This document shows positions 8,098 to 16,940 of a stretch of 64,000 bases of DNA, one piece after another. The position numbers and the translations under genes are program-made. The notes below the pieces were generated by a model. It was not told where the DNA came from, ran no database searches, and saw nothing but the letters and a program-made list of their open reading frames with translations. The stretch is taken from assembly GCF_027923225.1 (NCBI RefSeq), contig NZ_BSDI01000010.1, forward strand, positions 62,001 through 126,000. The letters are read 5' to 3'. The stretch comes from Phytohabitans aurantiacus. Its GTDB lineage: Bacteria; Actinomycetota; Actinomycetes; Mycobacteriales; Micromonosporaceae. Numbering within the stretch: the first letter of the stretch is position 1; every line of letters starts with the position of its first letter.

Positions 8098-9185
8098 GGA
8101 TCGAGGGTCGGGTCGTGACGCCGTCGGGCGTCATCGAGCAGGGGTACGTCGAGGTCGAGGGCCCGTCCGTGACCGCGGTCGGCGCCGGCGGCAACGGTGG
8201 GGATACGTGGATCGTGCCGGGTTTCGTCGACATCCACACGCACGGAGGTGGCGGGCACACGTTCACCACCGGCGACCCGTCAGCCGCTCGTGAGGCCGCC
8301 GCTTTTCACCTGCGCCACGGCACCACGACGCTCCTCGCCAGCCTGGTCAGCTCGCCCTTCGAGCTGATGCGCGACGCCACGCGCGCGTTCGCGCCACTGG
8401 TCAACGAGGGCGTACTGGCCGGCGTCCACTACGAAGGCCCGTACCTGTCGCAGATCCGCTGCGGCGCGCAGAACCCGGCGTTCCTCCGCGACCCATCGGT
8501 CGACGAGCTGGCAGAGCTGCTGCCGTTGGGCGCCGTGCGGATGGTCACGATCGCGCCCGAACGCCCGGGCGCCCTGGAAGTGATCAAGCTGCTCGTCTCG
8601 CACGGCGTGGTGGCCGCCATCGGGCACACCGACGCCACGTACGACGAGACCCTGGCCGCGGTGGCCGCCGGCGCGACGGTGGGCACCCACGTCTTCAACG
8701 GCATGCGCCCGCCCCACCACCGCGAGCCCGGCCCGGTGTTCGCCCTACTCGGTGCGCCCGACGTGGTCTGCGAACTCGTCGCCGACGGCGTACACCTGCA
8801 CGACGGCACGCTCGCGTTCGCCGCGATGGTCACCGGACCGGACCGGGCCGCCCTGATCACGGATGCGATGGCGGCGGCCGGCATGGCCGACGGCGAGTAC
8901 GAGTTGGGCGGCCAGACCGTCGTGGTGAGCGACCGAGTGGCTCGACTCACCCGCGACGGCTCGATAGCCGGCAGTACCTTGACGATGGACGCGGCCCTCC
9001 GCCAAGCGGTACAGGCGGGTGTGTCCATCGTGGACGCCGCACGCATGGCCTCGACGACTCCCGCCCGCGCGTTGGGGCTGGCGGAGAAGGTCGGCTCCCT
9101 GACCCCGGGCCTCCGCGCCGACCTGGTCGTCCTCGACGCCGGACTACACGTCCAGCACGTAATGCGCGCCGGGTCCTGGCTCTAG
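8094..9185 (+). CDS. nagA: N-acetylglucosamine-6-phosphate deacetylase
   Basis: The 363-residue amidohydrolase removes acetate from GlcNAc-6-P (or GalNAc-6-P) in the cytoplasm. Metal and catalytic motifs are complete: H48 and H50 in DIHTHGGG, E114 in HYEGPY, H178 in IGHTDAT, the GTHVFNGMRP block, and D257 in LITDAMAAAG. It starts at an ATGA overlap with the ROK gene, so the SIS-ROK-NagA order forms a compact amino-sugar catabolic operon under the divergent DeoR-type repressor. Confidence 0.93.
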   Translation: MRIEGRVVTPSGVIEQGYVEVEGPSVTAVGAGGNGGDTWIVPGFVDIHTHGGGGHTFTTGDPSAAREAAAFHLRHGTTTLLASLVSSPFELMRDATRAFAPLVNEGVLAGVHYEGPYLSQIRCGAQNPAFLRDPSVDELAELLPLGAVRMVTIAPERPGALEVIKLLVSHGVVAAIGHTDATYDETLAAVAAGATVGTHVFNGMRPPHHREPGPVFALLGAPDVVCELVADGVHLHDGTLAFAAMVTGPDRAALITDAMAAAGMADGEYELGGQTVVVSDRVARLTRDGSIAGSTLTMDAALRQAVQAGVSIVDAARMASTTPARALGLAEKVGSLTPGLRADLVVLDAGLHVQHVMRAGSWL

Positions 9186-9201
9186 CTACGCCGCGTCCCC
9201 T

Positions 9202-9257
9202 CGTGATCAGGGCGTCCCTCAAGGCGCTCTAACGACTTCAGGGACGCCCTGATCACG
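9202..9257. terminator. 56-nt hairpin, family A copy 1 (between convergent genes)
   Basis: CGTGATCAGGGCGTCCCTCA plus AG (9202-9223) pairs with 9236-9257, with one mismatch, around a 12-nt loop. It lies 16 bp after nagA and 17 bp before the end of the convergent AAA ATPase gene, so a bidirectional terminator role fits. Related copies of identical length are at 20099-20154 and 29405-29460. Confidence 0.8.
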
Positions 9258-9274
9258 AGAGGGTGGCGAGACGG

Positions 9275-11485
9275 TCACCGGGCTTCGCGAGCCGTCGCGT
9301 ACGTTTCCAGCCAGGCGACCTGGCCCGGGTCCAGGGATGGCCGGATGCGTTCGCGGGCCGTCGCCACGTGTGCCGCCGTCACCGTGGACGCTTCGAGCGA
9401 CTCGCGCATCGCCGCCAGCGCGGCCTCGCGTACCAGGGCGGCGCAGTCGGCGGCCGAGAAGCCGTCGAGCGACGCGGCCAGCGCGGGCAGGTCGACGTCG
9501 TCGGCGAGCGGGACGTTGCGGGACGAGGCGCGCAGGATCTCCACTCGTGCTGACGCGTCCGGTGGCGGGACGTAGACCAGCCGCTCCAGCCGGCCGGGGC
9601 GGAGCAGGGCCGCGTCGACCAGGTCGGGGCGGTTGGTGGCGCCGACGACGACCACGTTGCGCAGGGCCTCGACGCCGTCGAGCTCGGTGAGCAGGGCGGC
9701 CACCACCCGGTCGGTGGTGCCGCCGTCGGTGGCCTGCCCACGGATCGGGGCCAGGGCGTCGACCTCGTCGAGGAAGACGAGCGTGGGCGCGGCTTCGCGG
9801 GCCCGGCGGAACAGTTCGCGGACCGCCCGCTCGCTCTCACCCACCCACTTCGACAGCAGCTCCGCGCCCTTGACGGAGAGCACGTTGGCCTTGCCGGTGC
9901 CGGCGATCGCCTTGACGAGAAACGTCTTGCCGCACCCGGGTGGCCCGTAGAGCAGCACGCCACGCGGTGGCTGCACGCCGAGGCGGGCGAACGTGTCGGG
10001 GTAGGTGAGCGGCCACAGGACGGTCTCGGTCAGTACCTCTTTTACCTCGACCATGTCGCCGACGTCATCGAGCGTGACCGCCGCCAGCTCCAGTGTGGAC
10101 GAAGACATCGACGTGGGCCGGACCACTTCGAGGGCGGCGTCGAAGTCGGCCATCGTCACGACCGGCGAGGCGCCCGTCGCGCCGGACCGGATACGCAGCG
10201 CCGCGCGCACACCGGCTTCGCGGGCGAGCGCGGCGAGGTCGGCGGCGACGAAGCCAGGGGTACGGCCAGCCACGTCGTCGAGTTTGACGTCGTCGGCGAG
10301 CGGCATGCCCTTGGTGAGCACGGTGAGCTGCTCACGGCGCATGGCGGCGTCGGGCAGGGGTACCGCCAGCTGTACCGCCAGCAGGTCGGGTGCCCGCAGT
10401 GCGGGGTCGACCGACTCGGGCCGGCTGGTGGTGCAGATGACGGCCGCCCCGGCACGTACTGTCTCGGCGAGCACCTGGCGGAACACCGTCGACAGTGGAC
10501 CGGGCTGCTCGCGCGGCGCGAGCGCGTCGACGTCGGCGATCAGCAGGATCGCTGGACCGCGGGACCGCACCGCGCCGGCAGCCGCGCGGAGCCGGGCGGC
10601 GGCGTCGTTGTTGGTGAGCGCCGCTACCTCGGGTGCCCAGATCTGCTCGACGCGCGCGCCGACCTTCCCGGCGACCGCCTGGACGAGCGACGACTTTCCG
10701 GAGCCCGCCGGGCCGGTGATGAGCACGCCGAGCGAGACGGTGGTGCCGAGCCGCCCCAGTACCTCGCGGTGGTTGAAGCCGAGATCGAGCAGCTCGCTCA
10801 GCTCCTGAGCCTGGGCGCGGAGCCCGGGCAGCTCCTCCACCGTCGGTGCCGGCGCCGGTGCGGCGGCCGCCGTCTTGGAAAGGCCGGGCGTCGTGCCGGG
10901 AGCGTGTGTCGCCTGGCCACCCTCCCAGGCGACGACGGTGTCCATTGTGACCAGTGCGGCGTCCGCCGGCTCGACCGCCTCTACGGTCAGCAGGGTGCTC
11001 GTCCACGCGTACCCGACGGTGTTCGCGAGACTGCGTCGCGCCCCCTCGATGAGGGTGCGCGTCTCGGACTGGGGCACGACGTCCTGCGGCAGCAGCGACA
11101 CGTTGTCGCCCGCGGTGACCACCTTGCCCAGGAGCGCGAGCCTCAACATCTCCGGCGACACGGCGGCGACGATCTCCACCGGGCCGGCGAGCGTGACGCG
11201 GCCGGCGGCGACGACCGGCGCAGGCGTGATCGTGATCTGGCCCCCGTCGCGGATGCCGAGGTTTCCGAGGATGAGGTCGTCGGCGTAGAGCAGGGCCCGG
11301 CTGGCTCCCGGCTCGGCGCGGGCGGCGATGCCGGCGGTGCCGCGGCGGCCGGTGAGGTGCACGGGGTCGCCGGGGCTCAGCCCGAGCGCGGTCAGCACCT
11401 CCGGATGCAGCCGGACGATGCCGCGCCTGGCATCCAGCGCCGCTGGACGCATGCTCGCGGTCAGAGTGAGATCGCGTTCGGCCAC
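9275..11485 (-). CDS. CDC48/VAT-like AAA+ ATPase with degenerate first ATPase domain
   Basis: The protein has about 736 residues. Residues 1-90 form a CDC48 N-domain (ARRGIVRLHPEVL, GDPVHLTGRRG). The first AAA domain has Walker A GPAGSGKS with K264, but its Walker B reads LLIADVDAL, lacking the usual DE pair, and the sensor-1 region reads TTSRPE instead of GATNRP. The second AAA domain is complete: GPPGCGKT with K520, FLDEVDALAP, GATNRPD, and arginines in RPGRLERLVY. The family unfolds or remodels proteins, often for the proteasome or membranes. GTG at 11485 is chosen because the extension to 11569 would overlap the divergent gene and its operator. Confidence 0.88.
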   Translation of the reverse strand: MAERDLTLTASMRPAALDARRGIVRLHPEVLTALGLSPGDPVHLTGRRGTAGIAARAEPGASRALLYADDLILGNLGIRDGGQITITPAPVVAAGRVTLAGPVEIVAAVSPEMLRLALLGKVVTAGDNVSLLPQDVVPQSETRTLIEGARRSLANTVGYAWTSTLLTVEAVEPADAALVTMDTVVAWEGGQATHAPGTTPGLSKTAAAAPAPAPTVEELPGLRAQAQELSELLDLGFNHREVLGRLGTTVSLGVLITGPAGSGKSSLVQAVAGKVGARVEQIWAPEVAALTNNDAAARLRAAAGAVRSRGPAILLIADVDALAPREQPGPLSTVFRQVLAETVRAGAAVICTTSRPESVDPALRAPDLLAVQLAVPLPDAAMRREQLTVLTKGMPLADDVKLDDVAGRTPGFVAADLAALAREAGVRAALRIRSGATGASPVVTMADFDAALEVVRPTSMSSSTLELAAVTLDDVGDMVEVKEVLTETVLWPLTYPDTFARLGVQPPRGVLLYGPPGCGKTFLVKAIAGTGKANVLSVKGAELLSKWVGESERAVRELFRRAREAAPTLVFLDEVDALAPIRGQATDGGTTDRVVAALLTELDGVEALRNVVVVGATNRPDLVDAALLRPGRLERLVYVPPPDASARVEILRASSRNVPLADDVDLPALAASLDGFSAADCAALVREAALAAMRESLEASTVTAAHVATARERIRPSLDPGQVAWLETYATAREAR

Positions 11486-11510
11486 GCGCCGAGAGTAGCC
11501 CGCGCGAGCA

Positions 11511-11528
11511 CCTGAGAGTTCTCTCAGG
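11511..11528. promoter_or_regulatory. Perfect 8-bp palindrome in a divergent promoter region
   Basis: CCTGAGAG-TT-CTCTCAGG lies between the start of the AAA ATPase gene (11485, minus) and the hydrolase-ABC fusion (11560, plus). The symmetry and position suggest a regulator-binding site serving one or both genes. No regulator is adjacent. Confidence 0.45.
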
Positions 11529-11559
11529 AGGCTGATGTCGGACGACGTACCGTTTGCGC

Positions 11560-14277
11560 ATGCTCGCACGCCTTCCGGCGCGGCTCCGCCGTGCCCTGCC
11601 CGTGGCCGTCGCCGTCGTCGTGGCGGTGACCGGCGCGGTGGTCTGGGTGGCGTGGCCGGATTCGCCGGCCTACACCACCGAGGACGCCACGGTCACGGTG
11701 CGCTCCGGTCCGAACGGCGACGAGCCGGTCGACCTGGACACCACGCTGTACCTGCCGGCGGACGCGGACGGGCCCGTCCCGGCGGTGCTCATGCCGCACG
11801 GTTTCGGCGGTACCAAGCAGAGCGTCGCCGCCGACGCCAAGGACCTCGCCGAGCTGGGCTACGCGGTGCTGGCGTACACGGCGCGCGGGTTCGGACGCAG
11901 CGGCGGCCAGGTGCACCTGGACAACCCGGACTACGAGGTACGCGACGCGCAGCGCCTGCTCGACTGGCTGGCCGCGCGCCCGGAGGTGAGCAAGGACGCC
12001 TCCAACGACCCGAAGGTGGGCGTCGTCGGCGGCTCGTACGGCGGCGCGCTCGCGCTGCTGCTCGCCGCCCAGGACCAGCGGGTCGACGCGATCGTCCCGA
12101 TGATCACCTGGAACGACCTGTCGCGCTCGTTCCTGCCGCAGTCGACCGGCTCCCCGGAGGTGGATGGCGTCTTCAAGAAGGGCTGGGCCGGCTACTTCTT
12201 CTCCGGTACCCAGGGCGGCGACCCGACGTGCGGGCGGTTCGCACCGGACATCTGCCAGGCGTACCTCGGGATGGCCACCACCGGACGGGCGACCGCCGAG
12301 GCGGTCGAACTGCTGCGCCGGTCCAGCCCGGCGCCCGTGCTCGACCGGATCAAGGCGCCGACCCTGCTCATCCAGGGTGAAGCAGACAGCCTCTTCCCGC
12401 TCTCCGAGGCGGACGCCAACGCCAAGGGCATCGCCGCCGCCGGCACCCCTGTGCGGGTCGCGTGGTTCACCGGCGGTCACGACGGCGGCACCGGCCCGGC
12501 GAGTGACCGCGATCGCGTGCGGTTCCTGACCGCGCAGTGGCTCGACCACTACGTCAAGGGCGAGGGTGACGCGCCGTCCAACAGCTTCACCTGGTCGCGG
12601 GTCGCCGGCTTCAACGCGCTCGACCGGGGCCTCGTCACGAACGGGTTCTCGGTCGACGAGTACCCGGGCCTGCGCGGCACCGACATGCGAGAGGTAAAGG
12701 TGGCAGGGCCGCCGCAGATCATCGCGAACCCGCCGGGTGGCAACCCCGCCGCGATCTCCACGGTGCCGGGCGTGGGCGCGCTCGGCGCGGCGGCGTCGGT
12801 GGCGGGCGTGGCGATGGACCTGCCCGGCCAGCACACCCACTTCGTGTCGGAGCCGCTGGCCGAGGCGATCGACGTCGCCGGCGCGCCGACCGTGTCGATC
12901 CGGGTGGCGTCGCCGACGGGCGAGGCGGTGGTCTTCGTCAAGCTGTACGACGTCGACCCGAACGGGACGGAGACGCTGCCCAGCGGCCTCATCGCTCCCG
13001 TGCGCCTGACCGGTCTGCCCGCCACGATCGACCAGGCGCAGCCGGTCACGGTCACGCTGCCCGCGATCGTGCGCCGCGTCGAGGCCGGCCACACGCTGCG
13101 GGTCACGGTGGCGACCTCCGACCAGGGGTACGCCACGCCGGCCGAGCCGAACGTCTACACCGTGGCGCTCGGCGGCGGCGCCCTCACCCTGCCGACGATC
13201 GCGGGGGCGGAGCCGATCGCGACGACCGCGGCGCTGTGGCGGTGGGTGCTCGCCGCGCTGCTCGCGGCGATCGCGCTGGGGCTCGTGGTGGTCGTCCTGA
13301 TCGCGCGGCGCAGGCACCGCCGCACCGACATTTCCGTGCACGAGGAGTACGCGGACACGCCGCTCGTCGTCGACCATCTGCGCAAGGAGTACGCGGACGG
13401 CTTCGTCGCGGTGTCCGACGTCCACTTCACGGTCGAGCGCGGGCAGGTCGTGGGCCTGCTCGGGCCGAACGGCGCCGGCAAGACGACGACGCTCCGGGTA
13501 CTGATGGGGCTGACCCAGCCGAGCGGTGGCGAGATCTTCGTCTTTGGTCACCGGCTGGTGCCCGGCTCGCCGGTGCTGTCCCGCCTTGGCGCGCTCGTCG
13601 AGGGCCCCGGCTTCCTGCCGCACCTCAACGGCATCGACAACCTCAAGGCGTACTGGCAGGCGACCGGCCGCCCGCTTGCGGACGCGCACTTCGACGAGGC
13701 CGTCGAGATCGCGGGACTCGGTGACTCCATCCATCGCAAGGTCCGCAAGTACAGCCACGGTATGAAGCAGCGCCTCGCCATCGCGCAGGCGATGCTGGGC
13801 CTGCCCGAGCTGCTGGTGCTCGACGAGCCCACGGACGGGCTCGATCCGCCGCAGATCGCGGAGATGCGCCGGGTGCTCAAGCGGTACGCCACGGACGGCC
13901 GGGCGGTGCTCGTCTCCAGCCACCTGCTTGCCGAGGTGGAGCAGACCTGTACCCACGCCGTGGTGGTCAACAAGGGCGAGATCGTGGCGTCCGGCCCGGT
14001 GGACGAGATCGTGGGTGACTCGCCGACGGTCCAGTTCGACGTGACCGACGTCGACGCCGCCGAGGCGGTGCTCGACGGGCTCGCCGGCGTGCGTTCGGTG
14101 GCGTGGGACGGCAACGGCGGCCTGGTGGTCGACATCGACGGCAGCCCGCGCAGCGAGGTGGTGGCCGAGCTGGTACGCGCCGGCGTCGGCGTCAACCGGG
14201 TGGTGCCGCGGCGGCGGCTCGAAGACGCGTTCCTGGCCCTGGTGGGCTCCGAGACCCGGGGGAGTGGCGACCGATGA
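11560..14277 (+). CDS. Fusion: membrane-tethered CocE/S15-type hydrolase plus ABC ATPase
   Basis: The 905-residue protein has an unusual order. A first membrane helix (about 12-32) is followed by an alpha/beta hydrolase of the X-Pro dipeptidyl-peptidase/CocE type with a probable triad S159 (GGSYGG), D276 (GEADS) and H307 (GGHDGG), and then the beta-sandwich C-domain of that family. A second helix lies at about 558-583. A complete ABC ATPase follows from about 600: Walker A GPNGAGKTTT near 635, SHGMKQRLA near 731, LLVLDEPTDGLDP near 752. Predicted topology puts the hydrolase outside and the ATPase inside. Its stop overlaps the next permease gene as ATGA, so it is probably the energising subunit of that exporter. 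A strong AGGAGG before an out-of-frame ATG at 11535 is odd; the true start has no obvious ribosome site. Confidence 0.85.
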   Translation: MLARLPARLRRALPVAVAVVVAVTGAVVWVAWPDSPAYTTEDATVTVRSGPNGDEPVDLDTTLYLPADADGPVPAVLMPHGFGGTKQSVAADAKDLAELGYAVLAYTARGFGRSGGQVHLDNPDYEVRDAQRLLDWLAARPEVSKDASNDPKVGVVGGSYGGALALLLAAQDQRVDAIVPMITWNDLSRSFLPQSTGSPEVDGVFKKGWAGYFFSGTQGGDPTCGRFAPDICQAYLGMATTGRATAEAVELLRRSSPAPVLDRIKAPTLLIQGEADSLFPLSEADANAKGIAAAGTPVRVAWFTGGHDGGTGPASDRDRVRFLTAQWLDHYVKGEGDAPSNSFTWSRVAGFNALDRGLVTNGFSVDEYPGLRGTDMREVKVAGPPQIIANPPGGNPAAISTVPGVGALGAAASVAGVAMDLPGQHTHFVSEPLAEAIDVAGAPTVSIRVASPTGEAVVFVKLYDVDPNGTETLPSGLIAPVRLTGLPATIDQAQPVTVTLPAIVRRVEAGHTLRVTVATSDQGYATPAEPNVYTVALGGGALTLPTIAGAEPIATTAALWRWVLAALLAAIALGLVVVVLIARRRHRRTDISVHEEYADTPLVVDHLRKEYADGFVAVSDVHFTVERGQVVGLLGPNGAGKTTTLRVLMGLTQPSGGEIFVFGHRLVPGSPVLSRLGALVEGPGFLPHLNGIDNLKAYWQATGRPLADAHFDEAVEIAGLGDSIHRKVRKYSHGMKQRLAIAQAMLGLPELLVLDEPTDGLDPPQIAEMRRVLKRYATDGRAVLVSSHLLAEVEQTCTHAVVVNKGEIVASGPVDEIVGDSPTVQFDVTDVDAAEAVLDGLAGVRSVAWDGNGGLVVDIDGSPRSEVVAELVRAGVGVNRVVPRRRLEDAFLALVGSETRGSGDR

Positions 14278-15149
14278 CGACCACGGCGACGGCGGTGGAT
14301 GGCGCGGCGACCGGCTACCGGCCCGGCCGCACCCTGACGATCCGGAGCGAGTGGCGCCGGCAGGCGTCTCGACGGCGCACCCAGCTCGCGCTCGCGTTCG
14401 TGGTGCTTTTGCCGCTGATCATCCTGGCGGCCTTCCAGTTCGGGGGCACCGGCGACGACGACAACGGCGGGGGCGAGTTCTCCAGCCTGGTCGAGCTGGC
14501 CACCTCCGGCGGGCTCAACTTCACGCTCTTCACCCTCTTCGTCTCGGCCGGCTTCCTGCTGACCGTCGTCGTGGCGCTCTTCTGCGGCGACACGATCGCC
14601 AGCGAGGCGAGCTGGGGAAGCCTGCGGTACCTGCTGGCGGTGCCCGTACCGCGGGCGCGGCTGCTCGCGGTCAAGCTCGTCGTGGCGCTGGCCTACTCGG
14701 CGGTCGCTCTGCTGACGCTGGCCGGCACCGCGCTGCTGATCGGCACGCTCCGGTACGGCTGGGATCCGTTGCGCAGCACGGTGGCGGCTGACATCCCGGC
14801 GGGCGAGGGCCTGCTGCGGCTGCTCGGCATCCTCGGATACCTGGCGATCGGGCTGCTCGTCGTGGCCGGGCTGGCGTTCCTGCTGTCGGTGTCGACCGAC
14901 GCGCCACTCGGAGCGGTGGGCGGAGCGGTACTGCTCTTCATCGTGTCGAGCATCCTCGACCAGATCACCGCGCTCGGCGGCCTGCGCAACCTGCTGCCAA
15001 CCCACTACAGCGACGCCTGGCTGGGGATACTCTCGACACCGGTGCAGTCCGATGACATCGTCAAGGGCACCATCTCAGCGGTGGCGTACGCGACGATCTT
15101 CTGGTCGCTGGCGTTCTGGCGGTTCACGCGTAAGGACGTCGTCTCATAG
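14274..15149 (+). CDS. ABC-2 type permease partner of the hydrolase-ABC fusion
   Basis: The 291-residue protein has about six hydrophobic helices, with a short extracytoplasmic loop rich in Asp, Asn and Gly after the first (around residues 58-68). TIASEASWGSLRYLLAVPVPRARLLAVK in outline is the typical cytoplasmic coupling loop of ABC-2 permeases. It starts inside the stop codon of the preceding fusion gene (ATGA), which argues for stoichiometric assembly. It would form the channel of an exporter whose ATPase carries an external hydrolase. The substrate is unknown. Confidence 0.85.
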   Translation: MTTTATAVDGAATGYRPGRTLTIRSEWRRQASRRRTQLALAFVVLLPLIILAAFQFGGTGDDDNGGGEFSSLVELATSGGLNFTLFTLFVSAGFLLTVVVALFCGDTIASEASWGSLRYLLAVPVPRARLLAVKLVVALAYSAVALLTLAGTALLIGTLRYGWDPLRSTVAADIPAGEGLLRLLGILGYLAIGLLVVAGLAFLLSVSTDAPLGAVGGAVLLFIVSSILDQITALGGLRNLLPTHYSDAWLGILSTPVQSDDIVKGTISAVAYATIFWSLAFWRFTRKDVVS

Positions 15150-15218
15150 CGTGATCGGCATCACTGAGAAAGCCCGGCCGGGTCAAGCGCCCGTTACACT
15201 GGCGACACAACTGAACAC

Positions 15219-15353
15219 CTCATCCAGAGGGGCTGAGGGATACGGCCCGATGACGCCCCGGCAACCACCGCGTAAGTGACTCGACGACGAGTCCGCTCGC
15301 GGCAGGTGCCAATTCCGTCCCCTGCCGCACGGCGCGGCGCAGGGAAAGATGAG
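15219..15353 (+). ncRNA. SAM-I (S-box) riboswitch
   Basis: P1 is formed by CTCATC (15219-15224) and GATGAG (15348-15353). Inside are the class-defining stretches AGAGGGGCTGAGGGA, GGCCCGATGA with CCGGCAACC, and GGTGCCAATTCC. The core matches the S-box consensus closely. The 3' strand of P1 ends one base before the AGAAGGG ribosome site of thrC, so ligand binding most likely hides the start region. A -10-like TACACT lies at 15195-15200. Confidence 0.93.
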
Positions 15354-15367
15354 AGAAGGGCATCACG

Positions 15368-16660
15368 ATGACGTCGACTCTCGACGCTACGGTCACCGGC
15401 ACCCACGTCCCGCCAAGCCCCGCACGCGCGCTCGTCTGTCGCGGCTGTGGCGCGGAGTACCCCCTCATCGCGCAGCACGCGTGTTACGAGTGTTTCGGCC
15501 CGCTGGAAGTGGGCTACGACTCGGCCGCGCTGGCGCGGGTCACGCGGGCGCAGATCGAGGCCGGTCCCAAGAGCATCTGGCGGTACGCCGCACTGCTGCC
15601 CGCTGGGCAGGACCCGGCCACGCGGGTCACGCTCGACCCGGGCCTCACGCCGCTGGTCGCCGCACCCGCCCTGGCCGCCGAGCTGGGCGTACGCGGACAG
15701 TTGTGGGTCAAGGACGACAGCGCCAACCCGACCCACTCCTTCAAGGACAGGGTCGTGTCGGCGGCGCTCACCGCGGCGCGGGGGCTCGGCTTCTCGCGGT
15801 TCGCCTGCGCCTCCACCGGTAACCTCGCCAACTCCGTGGCCGCGCACGCCGCCCGCGCGGGTGTCCCGTCGATCGTGTTCATCCCGGGTGACCTCGAGCC
15901 CGGCAAGATCATCACCACCGCGGTGTACGGCGGCGACCTGGTGGCCATCGACGGCTCGTACGACGACGTCAACCGGCTCTGCAGCGAGCTCGTGGAGACC
16001 GACGAGTTCGAAGACACCGCGTTCGTCAACGTAAACGTCCGCCCGTACTACGCCGAAGGCTCCAAGACCCTCGGCTACGAGGTGGCCGAGCAGCTCGGCT
16101 GGCGGATCCCCGAGCAGGTGGTCATCCCGATGGCCAGCGGCGAGCTGCTCACCAAGATCGACAAGGCGTTCAGCGAGCTGGTGGAGATCGGCCTGGTCGA
16201 GGCGCCGGCCAACGGATGGCGGGTCTTCGGCGCCCAGTCCGCCGGCTGCAACCCGATCGCCGACGCGCTGCACCGCGGCGTCGAGGAGATCACCCCGGTC
16301 AAGCCGACCGGCATCGCCAAGTCGCTCAATATCGGCGACCCGGCGGCTGGCCTGTACGCCCTGGAGGCGGTGCGGCGCACCGGTGGCTGGATGGACTACG
16401 CCAGCGACGACGAGATCCGAGACGGCATCCGCCAGCTCGCACGGACGACCGGGATCTTCGCCGAGACGGCGGGCGGCGTGACCGTGGCCGTACTGCGCAA
16501 ACTGGTCGAGTCGGGCAAGCTCGACCCGGACGCCGAGACGGTCGTCTACAACACCGGCGAGGGGCTCAAGACGCTCGACGCGGTCGCGGCTCAGGTCGGT
16601 CCGACGTATCGGATCAAGCCCTCGCTGCGCGGCGCCAAGGAGGCTGGCCTGCTGCGTTAG
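15368..16660 (+). CDS. thrC: Threonine synthase
   Basis: The 430-residue PLP enzyme converts O-phosphohomoserine to threonine. An N-terminal zinc-ribbon-like segment (CRGCGAEYP and CYECFGPL) precedes the catalytic fold. The PLP lysine is in NPTHSFKDR, and CASTGNLANSVAAHAA and MASGELLTKI are the phosphate and substrate loops. It is controlled by a SAM-I riboswitch, which suggests that flux from the shared aspartate/homoserine branch is tied to SAM supply, or that this paralogue has a role linked to methionine. In Streptomyces a similar gene sits next to a cold-shock gene and groEL2; both recur here 5-7 kb downstream. Confidence 0.9.
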   Translation: MTSTLDATVTGTHVPPSPARALVCRGCGAEYPLIAQHACYECFGPLEVGYDSAALARVTRAQIEAGPKSIWRYAALLPAGQDPATRVTLDPGLTPLVAAPALAAELGVRGQLWVKDDSANPTHSFKDRVVSAALTAARGLGFSRFACASTGNLANSVAAHAARAGVPSIVFIPGDLEPGKIITTAVYGGDLVAIDGSYDDVNRLCSELVETDEFEDTAFVNVNVRPYYAEGSKTLGYEVAEQLGWRIPEQVVIPMASGELLTKIDKAFSELVEIGLVEAPANGWRVFGAQSAGCNPIADALHRGVEEITPVKPTGIAKSLNIGDPAAGLYALEAVRRTGGWMDYASDDEIRDGIRQLARTTGIFAETAGGVTVAVLRKLVESGKLDPDAETVVYNTGEGLKTLDAVAAQVGPTYRIKPSLRGAKEAGLLR

Positions 16661-16790
16661 TGCAACCGGCAGGTGGACGGTGAGTGACCGGGATGGGAGT
16701 TGCATTCCGTAGCCATGAATTTGCCGTCCGTGGAGAAACACCGCTCAGAGGACTTGACGGCGCCATCGGGACGACGCAGGATGCTCCGTG

Positions 16791-16865
16791 CGGGAGGGCG
16801 GTCGCCGTAGGCTTTCGTAGTTCTAACGTCCCAGCGCCGGAGGCGCTGTGCGTCCGTCCCTCCCG
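16791..16865. other. Structured intergenic stretch (nested inverted repeats)
   Basis: The 280 bp between thrC and the next gene hold no convincing ORF. CGGGAGGG (16791-16798) pairs with CCCTCCCG (16858-16865), and inside it CAGCGCC (16832-16838) pairs with GGCGCTG (16842-16848). It could be a terminator-antiterminator region or a remnant of a lost small gene. No known RNA family is recognised. Confidence 0.35.
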
Positions 16866-16940
16866 ACCAAACTGCTCAGGCCACCCCACTCCGGGGCTAA
16901 TTAGGTCGCGCGCAGTCGGCGCAGGCGAGACCCTCGTGAG

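Noticed and set aside
11486..11569. N-terminal extension of the AAA ATPase to 11569
   Set aside because: It would run through the divergent promoter palindrome into the opposite gene, and the N-domain homology begins at the GTG 11485.
11524..13956. 810-codon minus-strand frame opposite the hydrolase-ABC fusion
   Set aside because: It mirrors the fusion gene, is low-complexity (Arg/His/Asp-rich), and has no domain; it arises from GC-rich codon bias.
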